Below, piece by piece: positions 11,635 through 23,132 of a stretch of DNA of 64,000 nucleotides; the first letter of the stretch is position 1; every line of letters starts with the position of its first letter. The DNA comes from Ipomoea triloba. Taxonomy: Eukaryota; Streptophyta; Magnoliopsida; Solanales; Convolvulaceae. Location of the stretch: contig NC_044930.1 of the NCBI RefSeq assembly GCF_003576645.1, forward strand, positions 5,754,711 to 5,818,710. The letters run 5' to 3'. The translations under genes were made by a program, and so were the position numbers. Below the pieces are notes generated by a model. It made no database searches. It was not told the origin of the DNA and saw nothing but the letters and a program-made list of their open reading frames with translations.

Positions 11635-12030
11635 TCATTTGAGTTTCCATGGAAGGCACTGCAGCTTTGAACATGAACCAGACCATGAAGCTTTACACCC
11701 TTCTGATTCTCCTCCGTCTGAAACCTCGGCGCCGTCGCAACACTTGCACACCATCCCAAGCGTTGCGAAAAGCTTCGCGTATTCTGCAATTTCAGCCAGG
11801 TTTAATTTATATCAGCTCCGATCTATAATTAGGGTTCCCAATCTGGGCGGATATACATACTATACAGCAATTAATTACTGAAGAAAACAAATTAAAAACT
11901 TACTGCTCTCTTGGTTCACCAGAGAAATCAACGGCCTGGCTTCTGCAAATCTTGAATGCTTCTGCGACGAAAGGTGAAGGATCAGAAGAATGAGTAGAAG
12001 ATAAGGCCTGGAGGCAGATGATGAAGCCAT
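11635..12030 (-). CDS. Small secreted cysteine-rich peptide, two exons
   Basis: Exon 1 is 12030-11904 and exon 2 is 11783-11635. The intron is GT-AG (GTAAGT...ATTGCAG) and the join keeps frame, giving 91 aa. Residues 1 to about 30 form a signal peptide (MASSSASRPYLLLILLILHL). The C-terminal half has six cysteines in the pattern CKCCDG, GCKASW, SGSCSKLQCLPWK, followed by the stop. Signal peptide, short linker and compact Cys-rich C-terminus are the plan of plant secreted signalling or defence peptides. I believe this C-CC-C-C-C, LPWK-ending type is a conserved but poorly characterised plant family. I cannot name a function. A TATA box lies about 75 bp upstream. Neither exon alone looks like a gene, and the frame reported by simple ORF calling (11900-12148) reads exon 1 in the wrong frame. 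Confidence 0.8.
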
Positions 12031-12105
12031 GTCTCCTTAATTGGTTTTGGAAAACCCAACGGGATGATGATTGAAGCTTCCAAGACCGTGTGGGTGCGTG
12101 GTGGG

Positions 12106-12113
12106 TATATATA
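12106..12113 (-). promoter_or_regulatory. TATA box of the cysteine-rich peptide gene
   Basis: TATATATA on the minus strand, 76 bp before the ATG at 12030. This spacing fits a short 5' leader. Confidence 0.6.
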
Positions 12114-13665
12114 ATGAGATAAGATAGCTTAAAATTAAATATGTGCAAAACGACTTAGTTAAGTTTTTTTTTTTTTTTTTTTTTAATTTTATTAAGGATC
12201 AATGAAAATTCGCAGTCACTATTTTGAGCATGTATTAGTTAATAAAAAATTAGAGATAAATTAATCTAAGTTATTTATAGCTAAGGTCTGATAAGCTTAG
12301 TTGAAGTTATTACCCACATGATCCCGCTCCTAGAGTCCTTAGAGCTAATCGTAAGTTGTGCAATCAACATCTTAGTTGGGGACATCACCCATAGGATCTC
12401 GCCCTTAGAATACTTAGAGTCACTACAGAGATAAAGGGCGAGCTGCGTAATCAAACCATAGGTCATATCCTAATTTTTATGTGCGCACAATGAATCCAAT
12501 CCGAAAATAATCTTTCTTACCTTTTTCTTATGTTTCAGTGAAATTTCTACCCCTTATCAAATCGACAAACTAACTACGTTAAATCTCGGGACAGCGGGAC
12601 CCACTAAATTTTGTACAGGTCATGATTGGATCTAGAAGGTGGGGTGTTATATGGCTATTATTAATTTGCAGAAGAAATATGGGGGAAGAAAACAAATTTG
12701 AGGCATCTAGAAAGAGAGAGAGAGAGAGAGAGGACCCGTCTCCCACGTTTTCAAACGTTCATACAAGTGATACAACGTACGTCTCCTTTTGCGTCGTGTG
12801 ATTTGGTTGGAAACTTCCTTAATTTTCACTAAACCAGCTGGTGGGGGGTGAAAGATGCTTTAAGGATATGCCTACCACAACTGTACTACTGGCCCCCCCC
12901 ATCTTCATTTCCTCGTAACAGCCGACTAACGTATCAAGCATTTGACGAATTACTCCTCAATAACTACATTATCAGTTTCGGGAATACAAATGCATTAAAA
13001 TATACGAGTTCCCAAATATACACACACGGAGTATATACTATATAAATGGAAATTCATTTGAAATCACTACTTTTGATTAAATTGTACATTTATAATTTAT
13101 ATACGGAGTATATTATACTTTCAACACTTTATTTTTTACAAACCAAAAAAATAGATGTGTCTAACTATTTGTCTAACACCTCCGTTTTTTTTTTTTTTTT
13201 TTTTTAAATAATCTGTGTTTTATTTATTTATTTCTTTATTTATAAATAAGTCTTGTGTCACACCCTCTTACTCTAAGACATGTAATGCTTTTACCTTAAA
13301 ATATATAGAAAAATATTACTCTATATATTTTATTTTAAAAATATTACACGTCTCACGTGAGAACGCTTCAAATAAGATTTAATATTTATTTTTTACTTTT
13401 CATATGCAACTTTTTAAATTAATTTATTCTAGTTTTATTTTAAAATGCCTTAAACTAAGTTGCACGGAAAAAGGGAAAAAAAAAAAACAAAAAACAAAAC
13501 AAAATGTAGCAGAAAAGTACAAATATAAAAATTATTAAGAGTGCATTGATAAATATTTTTGTAAATATATGAAGTTTTTGTACATGTATAACAGAACGCA
13601 TATGAAATGCATAATTCTTAACACTTTGGCGTAGTACGGAAAGGAATGGAAAAAAAGTTTGTTTT
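12114..13665. other. Intergenic DNA with simple repeats
   Basis: No gene seen. It holds T-runs at about 12163-12184 and 13180-13205, an (AG)n microsatellite at 12711-12732, a short direct similarity (12301-12330 and 12367-12400, both with CCCAYAKGATCYCGC), and A-rich DNA at about 13470-13505. Confidence 0.5.
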
Positions 13666-13747
13666 CGTGGGCGGCAGGATTCGAACCTGCGCGGGCAAAT
13701 CCCACATGATTTCTAGTAATGCCCGATAACCACTCCGGCACGCCCAC
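13666..13747 (-). tRNA. tRNA-Ser (anticodon AGA)
   Basis: 82 nt on the minus strand. The acceptor stem GTGGGCG/CGCCCAC pairs fully, the A box is TGCCGGAGTGG, the long class II variable arm is present, the T arm is GCAGG-TTCGAAT-CCTGC, and the discriminator is G. The anticodon loop CTAGAAA gives AGA (13714-13712). A run of Ts on the minus strand (about 13657-13651) provides the pol III terminator. Compared with the usual plant tRNA-Ser(AGA) as I recall it, the acceptor stem is changed on both sides so pairing is kept. One anticodon-stem pair (T30 opposite C40) and one variable-arm pair are lost. It is probably functional or recently decayed. The protein frame over it is spurious. Confidence 0.9.
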
Positions 13748-13816
13748 CAGCTAATTGGGTATTTCGACATTATGTTCTTCACTGTTAATCTATCTGAAAA
13801 ACAGTGAATAAATGAG

Positions 13817-14436
13817 AGTCAAAATACATCTGAGGTCTCTATACTATAGTGTTTTGTTCAATTTAGTCTATATATATCTTTATTTTGTTCAATTTAGTCC
13901 TTATACTTGTCAAAGTTATACAATTAAGGACAATAGTTAACGATATTAATATTATCGTTAACTTAGTTTATGTGATGCTAACATCATTATTGTCACATTA
14001 TGATATTTATATTCCAACTCATATATTACTTTATAAATATTTTAAATTAACTATTTTAATCACTAATATATTAAATTAATATGTCTAAAGTAGAATATAA
14101 AAAAATTACAACCATGCTCCCAATGAGATTTGAACACTTGATGTCAACATGCTTGTAATTATTTATTTTTGACATATTAATGTAATATATTGGTGGTAAA
14201 AATAATTAATTTAAAATATTTATAAAATAATATATGGGTTGGAATATAAATATCATGATGTGACGGCGATGACATCAGCACCACATAAGCAAGTTAACAG
14301 TATTATTAACATCGTTAACTATTATCCTTAATTGCACAACTTTTTATCGTACATGGACTAAATTGAATAAAATAAATATACAAAGACTAAATTAAACAAA
14401 ACACTATAATACAGGTATCTCAAATGTACTTTGACT
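13817..14436. mobile_element. Long-inverted-repeat foldback element
   Basis: The ends AGTCAAAATACATCTGAG and (reverse) AGTCAAAGTACATTTGAG start arms of roughly 260 bp. Shared motifs include GTGTTTTGTTCAATTTAGTC, GGACAATAGTTAACGAT and TTATATTCCAACYCATATAT. The 620-bp element has no coding capacity. The flanks ATAAATGAG and GTAAATCGG match only partly, so the 9-bp target duplication expected of a MULE is uncertain. Confidence 0.7.
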
Positions 14437-14524
14437 GTAAATCGGTAGTTTCATGTGACAATGACTTAGGAAACTAGTAACCCGTAAACTATATTTATGG
14501 TTACTTTATGAATACTCTCAGAAG

Positions 14525-14781
14525 GGGTATTCAATCAAAACTTTTTGTAGAATTTTGTAAATTATTATAAATTTTAATAGATTTTAAATAATTTTTGAGA
14601 ATCTTTTTCAGAATTTTATATATGAGTTTATAAATATCTTATATCACAAATATTTATAATATTTTTATTTTTATTTAAAAAAACTTACAGAAGTCATTAA
14701 AATTTTAAATTTAATACACTAGAACTTTTATTAAAATATTTTTCAATTCATTTTTTACGATAATAAGAATTATCCAACCCC
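14525..14781. mobile_element. Small MITE (GGGGTATTCAATC type)
   Basis: It begins AGGGGTATTCAATCAAAAC and ends GAATTATCCAACCCCT, which are imperfect inverted termini around an AT-rich centre with no coding capacity. The target duplication is unclear. Confidence 0.5.
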
Positions 14782-16237
14782 TACCTATAATAATAAATAT
14801 AAAGTGAAAAGTGCTTGAAATTATCAATTTTTAGTTACTTTTGAAAAGCTTTGGCATTCATATATCTAAAATTTCCTTCCAAGGAAGTAATTGGATGCAT
14901 GGTTGGCTTTAGCCTTTAGGGTATGAATGAAGTATTGCTTTGTATATTTATTGCATAGATAAAGGAAAGGCAATGGAATCAAAGTAAGCATTTAAACTTC
15001 ACCTAATCCCACCCTACATGGCATGTGACACACTATGTACCTATTTGTTTCAAAAAAGGTAAATGAAAATAGTAATACAACATATTACCTTTACGGGATG
15101 TTTGGTTGGATAGAGGAACTTAGGTGAGAAAATAATTGTAATTTCATGGGAAAATAATAATGTGAGAATAAAGTAGAAATTTAAATTTGTTTTTGGTAGG
15201 CACGAATAGAATTATTGGAAATTGAAAGAAATGAAGTAAATAAAAACTAAAATGTCCTTCTTAATAATAATAATAATAATAATAATTAAAAAGTTGTCAT
15301 TTGCTGTGGAATTCAAATTCTGTGGGATGTGAAATTGTAATTCCGAGGGCAAGCCTATAAATTGCAATATCGTGGAATTACAATTCCTCCCATCAAATAA
15401 TGAAATTGTAAATTTCATTAAATTTGATGGAAATAGAATTGCAATTTCATCCTACAAAACGATCCATTATAGATTAATGAAACTAGTATATATTCACAGA
15501 TAACATTATTATTTGTAAAATTTGCCGAAGAGAAAAATCTAAATGATTTGGAGATAAATTTTAGTGGTTTATATTTGAAAGACAAGTTTACAAAAATCAT
15601 AATATGAAAAAAAAAATCTATTATACTTTTTAAAAATATGAACTAAATACCACTAAAGTTTTACAAACTTTTTAAAAGAAAAAATCAAATATTACCATAC
15701 TTTAAAAAAAGACTCGTTATAAATTTATATTGGATATCTTCAAATACGAAATTATAAGGTCTATATTCTATAAGGATTTCGATTAAAGATGTATTATGAG
15801 TGAAATTCGCTTTGCGAGTCTAACCAACAAAGGACCACAATAAGGTTAATTAACTTATGTTGTTTATAGCTAATCGGTTCAAACCGAGAATATCATTAAG
15901 TAAATCATTCAAAAAGTCAAACTTAAAACCTTTTAATTATTAAGTTAATTATTCAATCAACTAAGCTTAAATTATCAAAAAATTAATATTCTTCTATCAA
16001 AAGGTTGAATCCCCAACTATAAGCCTAAGGGTCTCCACTCTCCGACCCCATAATACAATAACTTACTTACTCAATAGATAAGATTAAATACCAGTGCAGC
16101 AGGTGAACACAAGAAATTTACCCACTTTAAACATTATCCAATAAATTAAAATTGATAGTACAGCTTGTGGGCTGTGGCGAAGACTTGAAAAGAAGTATGT
16201 AGTGTTATTAAAGCAATTTACTCTGTTACAATGTAAT
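14782..16237. other. AT-rich intergenic DNA with a probable MITE
   Basis: No gene seen. The part at about 15086-15465 (TGTTTGGTTGGATAGAGG... AATTGCAATTTCATCC) has loosely inverted ends and resembles 33826-34430, so it is probably another MITE. A tRNA-like GGTTCAAACCGAG (about 15875) may be a SINE fragment. Confidence 0.4.
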
Positions 16238-16390
16238 ATCTGTTCATAACTACTTTTTCAATCTAATGAAGCAAAAAGAATCAACCAACAATTACTTCCA
16301 CTTAGGCTCAAACCCACTCCAATCATTTATGTGGGAGTATTAACCCAAACATCGAGTGTCACTAGATCACAAGGTTTTTGGCTAACAACA
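16238..16390 (-). repeat. SINE (family 1)
   Basis: On the minus strand: A box GTGATCTAGTGACAC (about 16370-16356), B box GGTTTGAGCC (16314-16305), and a tail with GTAGTTATGAACAGATATTA. It matches the copy at 42986-43073 and the plus-strand copy at 3500. Confidence 0.7.
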
Positions 16391-16545
16391 ATTTATCATA
16401 AACAAAGAATTCAAAAAAGTGGCAATTCTGTTCCCACCTTTTTCTACGCGTGTGGGATCCACTCCACCAAAGACCCGTGTTTTCTCTTGTGGAGTGATGG
16501 TTACAGTGTTACACTGTGGATTATAGTCCACATTCTCATTGAAAA

Positions 16546-18159
16546 GAGGTTTTTTCCCAAAATGGTCCCTCGACTATTGTTCATTCTCAATTTTGCATTT
16601 TGACTTTTAATTGCACCTAATGTGATCCTTCGACTTTCAAAAACTCACCCAATTTGGTCCTCCATTACATATTCTGTCAAATCAGTGTTAAAATAGAGGG
16701 TATTTTCGTCCATTTACCTATTGTTAGCCTAATAAACATTGAGAAATAGTTGAGGGACCATTTTGAGAATAGTCAAGGGACCATTTTGGGAAAAACTATT
16801 TTATTTATTTCATTTTTGTTTATTTTCATTTTTTTAGACTCTACAAAATTAGAATTTCTATACATTTTTTTCTTACAAATATAAATAGTTAAAATCGCGC
16901 AATCCAATCTCAAAATTTTTAATTTTCTTTACAGACTTTTCCTCTAAATATACAAACTATTCCTATGAAGTTTTACAATAAGTTCCGTAAATTTCATAAA
17001 TACTCATATACTTCTTTTTTTATTCTTTTATTTTTTTTTATGTTCATAGACAATCAATCACTATGTATCACATTAAATATTACTTTTACCATTGAAAATA
17101 ATATTTTTTTTTCAAGCGTAGACACCCAAAGAGTGTAAAATGTAGGGAAAATATTGGACCGAAAGGTAAATTTTTCTAGTAAACTTCTCAGGTGAGCCGA
17201 AAAGTAAAATCTCGTCAATGTTTCCTGTAATATTTTCTGTATTTGATTTCAAAGTAATTATTAAATTTTATATTAATTTACATTATTTAAGATATTGTAT
17301 GACATCTTTTATATGTTTTTCTATTCTTATTTTTTTTATTAATTATAAATTATTAAGGCAAGTATAATTTATTTTGTAATGTGGACACATTATTTTTAAT
17401 AATTTTGATTTAATTAATTATACCTTAATTATAAAAATCTTACCTAATAATTTTAGTATATTACACGGGACACAATAATTATTATAAATAATGTTTAATA
17501 ATTGTCAATTTGTATTCAACAATAAAATTTATAGTTAATTTTTAAGTCAATCATAAAATCTTTTGTGCTGTGGGCACATTATTTTTAATTATTTGAGTTT
17601 AATAATATTATATCTTATTTATAAAAAAATCGAAAGTAATATATTTAGTACTACGAATGTGACTAAGAATTATTTTAATCGGTGCTTAAAAAATGAGTAT
17701 TTATAAAATTTACGAAACTTATTGTAAATCTGCATAGGAATAGTTTGTATATTTAGATAGAAGGAAAAAGTCTGTAAAAAAGTTAAAAAATTTTAGGATG
17801 GATTGCACGATTTTAACTATTTATATTTGTAAGTAAAAAATTGTATAGAAATTCTAATTTTATAGAGTCTAAAAAATGAAAATAAACAAAAATGAAATAA
17901 ATAAAATAGTTTTTCCCAAAATGGTCCCTTGACTATTCTCAAAATGGTCCCTCAACTATTTCTCAATGTTTATTAGGCTAACAATAGGTAAATGGACGAA
18001 AATGTCCTCCATTTTAACACTGATTTGATGGAATATGTAACGGAGGACCAAATTGGGTGAGTTTTTGAAAGTCGAGGGACCACATTAGGTGCAATTGAAA
18101 GTCGAAATGCAAAATTGAGAATGAGCAATAGTCGAGGGACCATTTTGGGAAAAAACTCT
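16546..18159. mobile_element. Mutator-like foldback with about 465-bp inverted repeats
   Basis: The left arm (about 16549-17010) and right arm (about 17685-18156) are near-identical inverted copies starting TTTTTTCCCAAAATGGTCCC. They surround an AT-rich centre of about 0.67 kb. CATTGAAAA flanks both ends (16537-16545 and 18160-18168), a 9-bp target duplication that indicates the MULE superfamily. There is no transposase frame and no captured gene that I can recognise. The centre has an internal near-repeat (GTGGACACATTATTTTTAAT and GTGGGCACATTATTTTTAAT). Confidence 0.87.
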
Positions 18160-19236
18160 CATTGAAAATTTACAATGTGAGTATACATAATAATTTTTAA
18201 TATATTGAAAGTTTTTTTTATTGTATTATAAATTTATTTACAAATATTTATTTTTGGTATATTACAGGTTCATTTTTATGTAATGTCTAAAAATAAATCT
18301 TTAGTATATTAAAAATAAATATTCAATATACTAATATATTAAAAATGAACATTTAGTATACTAGCTACTATCTTCCTCAAAAAATATATATATACTAGTA
18401 TCTTTGTGAACTTACAGCAATACATATAACATGTATTTACTAATATTACATTTAAAGTAGGAAAAATGACATATTTGGTCCTGAGTTATACCTATATTGA
18501 CGACTCAGTCCCCTAGTTATAATTATATACATTTTTACCCCTCAGTTATGAGCGAAGTGGCGTGTTTGATCTCTATCATTAGGTTTTCATCTCCATTTTT
18601 TACCCCGAAGTTATGAGTGAAGTAGCGCGTTTGGTCTCTGCCTTTAGGTTTTCGTCTCCATTTTTTACCCCGAAGTTATGAGTGAAGTAGCGCGTTTGGT
18701 CTCTGCCCTTAGGTTTTCGTCTCCATTTTTTACCCCTCAATTAGAAAGTTCGCATCTTATTCTCATTATTATATTGAAACCACTTTTACAACATTAATTT
18801 TCACTTTCCTGTTTCGTATTTTGAGGTTATTCAACCCCAAAAATATTTCAATAACTCTCGTATGACTTGTTAGAAAAATGGGTCTCGTATAAAAAACTTG
18901 AGACTCAATACAAACAAAAGAACACTTGATTATCGTTTTCAAACGTGTAAAAACACATTATCTTAAAAGTTTTTAATTTTCCTTACTAAGCTTTGTGAGA
19001 CCCATGGTATTCTGGGAATTTTTATTTATTTATTTTTTTTTTGAGGGTGGTATTCTGGAAATTATAATGCACAAAATAATCGTTAAAGGGACTATTATCG
19101 CGTTCTGTTGACGATTTCCCTAAAAATTAAGTTTCTATATGCTCCAAATCCAACGTTTCAATTAAGTTTCTTTATAATCAATGACTGAGAGTTAATTAAA
19201 AAAGATGGGGTAAATTTAATAATTATTTTAACATTT
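18160..19236. other. Intergenic DNA with a 65-bp tandem repeat
   Basis: No gene seen. A tandem repeat of period 65 bp spans about 18537-18735 (units starting ACCCC at 18537, 18602, 18667), each with AGTTATGAGTGAAGTAGCG and TTAGGTTTTCGTCTCC. The surrounding TTTGGTCC-type text resembles MULE or MITE termini, so the array may sit in a broken element. Confidence 0.6.
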
Positions 19237-19251
19237 AAGTTTGCAATATTT

Positions 19252-19707
19252 CCCTTTGAATAAATTAATAGTAGGTAGGTATTGGGGTTTGTGTTGGTAG
19301 TCTTGAACTCCCAACCCTATTTTGGCTTTACCACTTTTTATTTTCTCTATTATTGTGTTTTCCTCTCGTTACTTTCACGGGCTTTTTTCCCCTCGTTACT
19401 TTCACGAGCTTTTCATTATCATTAGCATAAAGTGTTTAGTTTGGTTTCGGAAAGTGTTGATCTTATCCTGGGCGAGCAAAAAAGAATAATGACGAAGACC
19501 CAAATCTTTGATGAAGCTTTAAGCTCCTTGAAGAAACATAGCTTCCTAGTTATGAAACAGTCTGCGATTCAAGTTTTCTATAACATAGTTAGAAAAGTTG
19601 TTTCTATGTCTGACTGTAAGTAATGGTTTACCATTTCATTGATCGTTGATGTAAACGTTTTATGTTATGAATTAATGGAATAGCTACGTTTACCTTCAAA
19701 AAAAAAA
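19252..19707 (+). mobile_element. Retroposed insert with poly(A) and 15-bp target duplication
   Basis: The insert is flanked by AAGTTTGCAATATTT at 19237-19251 and 19708-19722, and its right end is a run of about 12 A (to 19709). It is therefore a non-LTR retroposition of about 456 bp on the plus strand. It carries an open frame of 63 codons (19432-19623) with a serine/lysine-rich product I do not recognise, then about 75 bp before the A-tail. It could be a 5'-truncated LINE or a processed copy of a host transcript. I cannot decide between them. Confidence 0.82.
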
Positions 19708-19722
19708 AAGTTTGCAATATTT

Positions 19723-21201
19723 ATTAAAGGTAAATGATAATTTTTTTCTTTTTAATTATATTTTTATAGCATTTTTTTACTTGAATTATTCATGTATCTA
19801 TATTTGCATCCTCAATTATTTTAAAAGTGATAATTTTTTCATTTTTGTTAAATAGAATTTTGAATTGTTAAAAATAATGTAAAATAGATATTTCAAGTCA
19901 ATTTGCTTCCCTAACAAATTATTGTTTATATGTGGAATCAAAATAAACGTGAGAAAGAACAAACACCCAAATATTATAATTATAATTTTAAGCTAATGCT
20001 AGCTATGGAATTAAGACTTAAACACAATTAACTCATTATTGCTAAATTTCTGTTTAAGCCTTAATTGTGTTACTATCATTAGCTTAAAATTATAATTATA
20101 ATTATAATTTAGCAATAATGAATGATTTATATTTAAATTTTAATTCTATTGCTAGAATTAGTTTCAAATTATAAGAGAAAATGGTCAAATACACCCTTAA
20201 ACAATATACCAAAATGTAATTAGGCAATCAAACTTTAAAAAGTACCATTAAACATTTCAATTTATTAAATCCAATCAAATAAGTCCTATTTACAAGTAAC
20301 CAACAGGTTACCGGTAAAATTTCAATGATGTGATATGCAAATTAAACCCCTGTCCACCATCACACGCCGCCCTTGATTGCCTTCTCTAATAGACGAAGAA
20401 TGTGACCAGACTGTCTTTTTAAAGGTTCCCCGATCAATGAAGAAGACGACGGAGATAATCCCTCATAAAAATTATGAACAAATCTAGACTTTTTATACTT
20501 CTCAATTAATAACCTTATATATATATACACAGCGAATACAGAGTGAGGCAATGAGGGGTTTCCCCACCCTCAACAAGGTTTAGAAAAATATTCGGAGCCA
20601 TATTGTCCAAAATTTATTCATGTCCTTGTCCCTGTATTCATCTAGACAGGAAATCAGGTCCTCATTGGTAAAATTACCATCCTTACCTTCAAGTTTTCAA
20701 CTATGCTAATGGTCAGAATTTTTTATATTATCATAGTTTTAGATCACATAAATATCATTTTAAAATTTGATTATTAGATTCATAAAGTTCAGGCTTTCAT
20801 ATCACCGACGAGGAAGAAACGATGATTACTTTATTAGAATTTGTGGGGACTACAACAGAATTTACCAAAATCGATAAATGAAGAATTTATTTGACCATAA
20901 AAGAATAATTTTTACAATAAACTCTGAAAATTAGGGTTTTTTTTTTTTGGTTTTTGTGAGAAAAGAAACTTGTAGTCAAGGATGTGTATTGAGTAACCCT
21001 GCCTTGTGATTCTAGTCGACAAAGAATCACAAGAAGGTAATTCTACCTAGGTTGCACATAGTTGATCAGTTCAAATTAAGAAGACAATAGGTCTCTCCTG
21101 CGAGAAGTTGAACTTGAAAAACTTGTGATTACCAAGCCAACAACCTGACCAAATTGACTAGGATTGTCCCCTAAATTATAATATTAGTAACTATATAATC
21201 G
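19723..21201. other. Intergenic DNA, small foldback only
   Basis: No gene seen. A small imperfect foldback lies at about 19970-20110, where TTATAATTATAATTTTAAGC faces GCTTAAAATTATAATTATAA. Decayed tRNA-like segments at about 20990-21170 share ACCAAGCCAACAACC-like text with 35140 and may be SINE debris. Confidence 0.45.
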
Positions 21202-21690
21202 CAAATTATATCGTGGAGTAGGGTCCACAGTTCGCATTGTGAACCTTGTTCCAAAACGACATTATTTTGTTCAAATTAGTGCTACCTTTTTTTCTCCATC
21301 TATTTAACTAACATTCATTTATGCAGTACGTACATAATTTATTAACTGTAGATACATAAACTTACATCTGAGTACATAATCTATTAAATTAAATATAAAT
21401 ATATTCTGTCAAGTAATTCCAACATTATTCTAATTAAGTTCGTAATATATGAATTGTATGTAAATAAACTTAAAGCTAAAGGTTTATAAATTAAGTACAT
21501 GTAATCATGATTATAGTATAATTTTAAGAGATATTTATAGACTTGGACATATATTTAACATATTATATACATGCAATTAACATATTATGTAATTATGAAC
21601 TTTTGGTACTAACATTGTTTCTAATTGCGCAAAGAAAAGAACAACACTAAAGACACCGTTTATGTGAATTATGAAATGATGATTAAGAAG
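21202..21690. mobile_element. Probable 22-bp-repeat foldback, right end unclear
   Basis: The left end reads CAAATTATATCGTGGAGTAG, then GGTCCACAGTTCGCATTGTG and AAAACGACATTATTTTG, as in family termini at 25358 and 59655. It is followed by degenerate units of about 22 bp (GTACATAATTTATTAAC, GATACATAAACTTACATC). I could not place the right terminus. Confidence 0.4.
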
Positions 21691-23132
21691 TAACATTGTC
21701 ATTATACACATGGACTTAGATGAGTACAAGATTCATGACCATCACTACATAAACATTGAGTTTCAACTAATTTCGGTATCACAATACCTATTATAATAAA
21801 TTTATTATTTACGGGATATTTATACAATCAAATAAATTGAATTTAACTCTCAAAAAATAAATTGAATTTAAAAGAGGTTATTACAATGAATAGAATTAAG
21901 CATAAATTAATGAAACAATGGTGACTTTGTATTGCAAATGCAGCACTATATGCAATAATTATTTATTGATATTTGCTGGCAATTAATTAAATTCCATGCC
22001 AGCTTAGAAGCTACAATTTCAATACAGCTGGACTGTGTTAAATAAATGAGAAAATATGGATTGTCGTAGACTTTCACGTGAAACAAACAAAACCCTAGCT
22101 TTATAATTGGGGATGAATATCGCTATCTAATTAACATTTAGTCATGAGAAATATTAAATGCGCATTAATTTTTGTACACGTATTACTTTATTGAGATAGT
22201 TTGGTTGACTATTGATGATATTTATGAATTTATAAGTGGTTAATAGATATTAAAAGTCGTGGAATCATGTGAGTGTATAAAAAATTTATGTGTGATTTCC
22301 ATTTGCCTCCACAATTATATATTCTTGAGAATATAGTGGACTTGAGGATTCATACCAGATAAAAATATGTTTTCTATAAAATATGTAGATATACATAGCA
22401 CAAAACTATAACGGGCCTTCATGCCTTCGATGGTGGACTAGTGGAAAATGGACTATGATTAAACATTACCATATTAGTGCATTACTTAATACATCTATTC
22501 CAAATAATATTTTTTTAATGGACAAGTGTCATTGTTTTATTGATTAAAATCCCATTATATTTGGAAGTGGACCACCCAACTTTTCTTCCGAATGCTCCTT
22601 TCGATTTCTTCAAAGATATTTGGTAAAAACGTGAAAGTTGACATGCGATTGTTGAACCAATGGGATGCCATTACATTATCACATAATCGTTTGTGGTTGA
22701 TATGTACTGTCTTGAATACTTCATAATTTTTTTATATATATAAATAAGTTGGTCATTCATATGAAGTATAACTCTTTCCTATATATTTAGAACTTAAAGA
22801 ATCTTTAATATATTAATAGTGGTGGAATGAACCACCAGGTCAATTTGAATGAATCTACAGATATCTAACCTTCAGCCAATGCACTTGATAAAAGTACCAA
22901 ACAATATATATGAAATCCTTCAAGCCAATAATACAAAATGACTGGAACAAATATATAGGTTATCCTCTCTCCTCTTTTTTTTTCTTTTCTTTTTGGCCCA
23001 AACATGAAATTCATAAAACAGACAAACACATGATAGCATCACGGGGAAAACTTGGTCAGTCAAAGCCTCACAGTTAATCTAATCTGATGTAGTGTTCATG
23101 AGGCCCATCATGCTGAAATGACTTTCTGCCAT
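21691..23132. other. 3' flank of SNU13, no gene seen
   Basis: AT-rich sequence without a recognisable gene. Transcript 3' end signals for the minus-strand SNU13 gene would lie in the last few hundred bases before 23132. Confidence 0.4.

Noticed and set aside
13535..13747. 70-aa frame on the minus strand starting MGVPEWLSGITRN
   Set aside because: Its N-terminus is a translation of the tRNA-Ser gene, a common spurious protein call.
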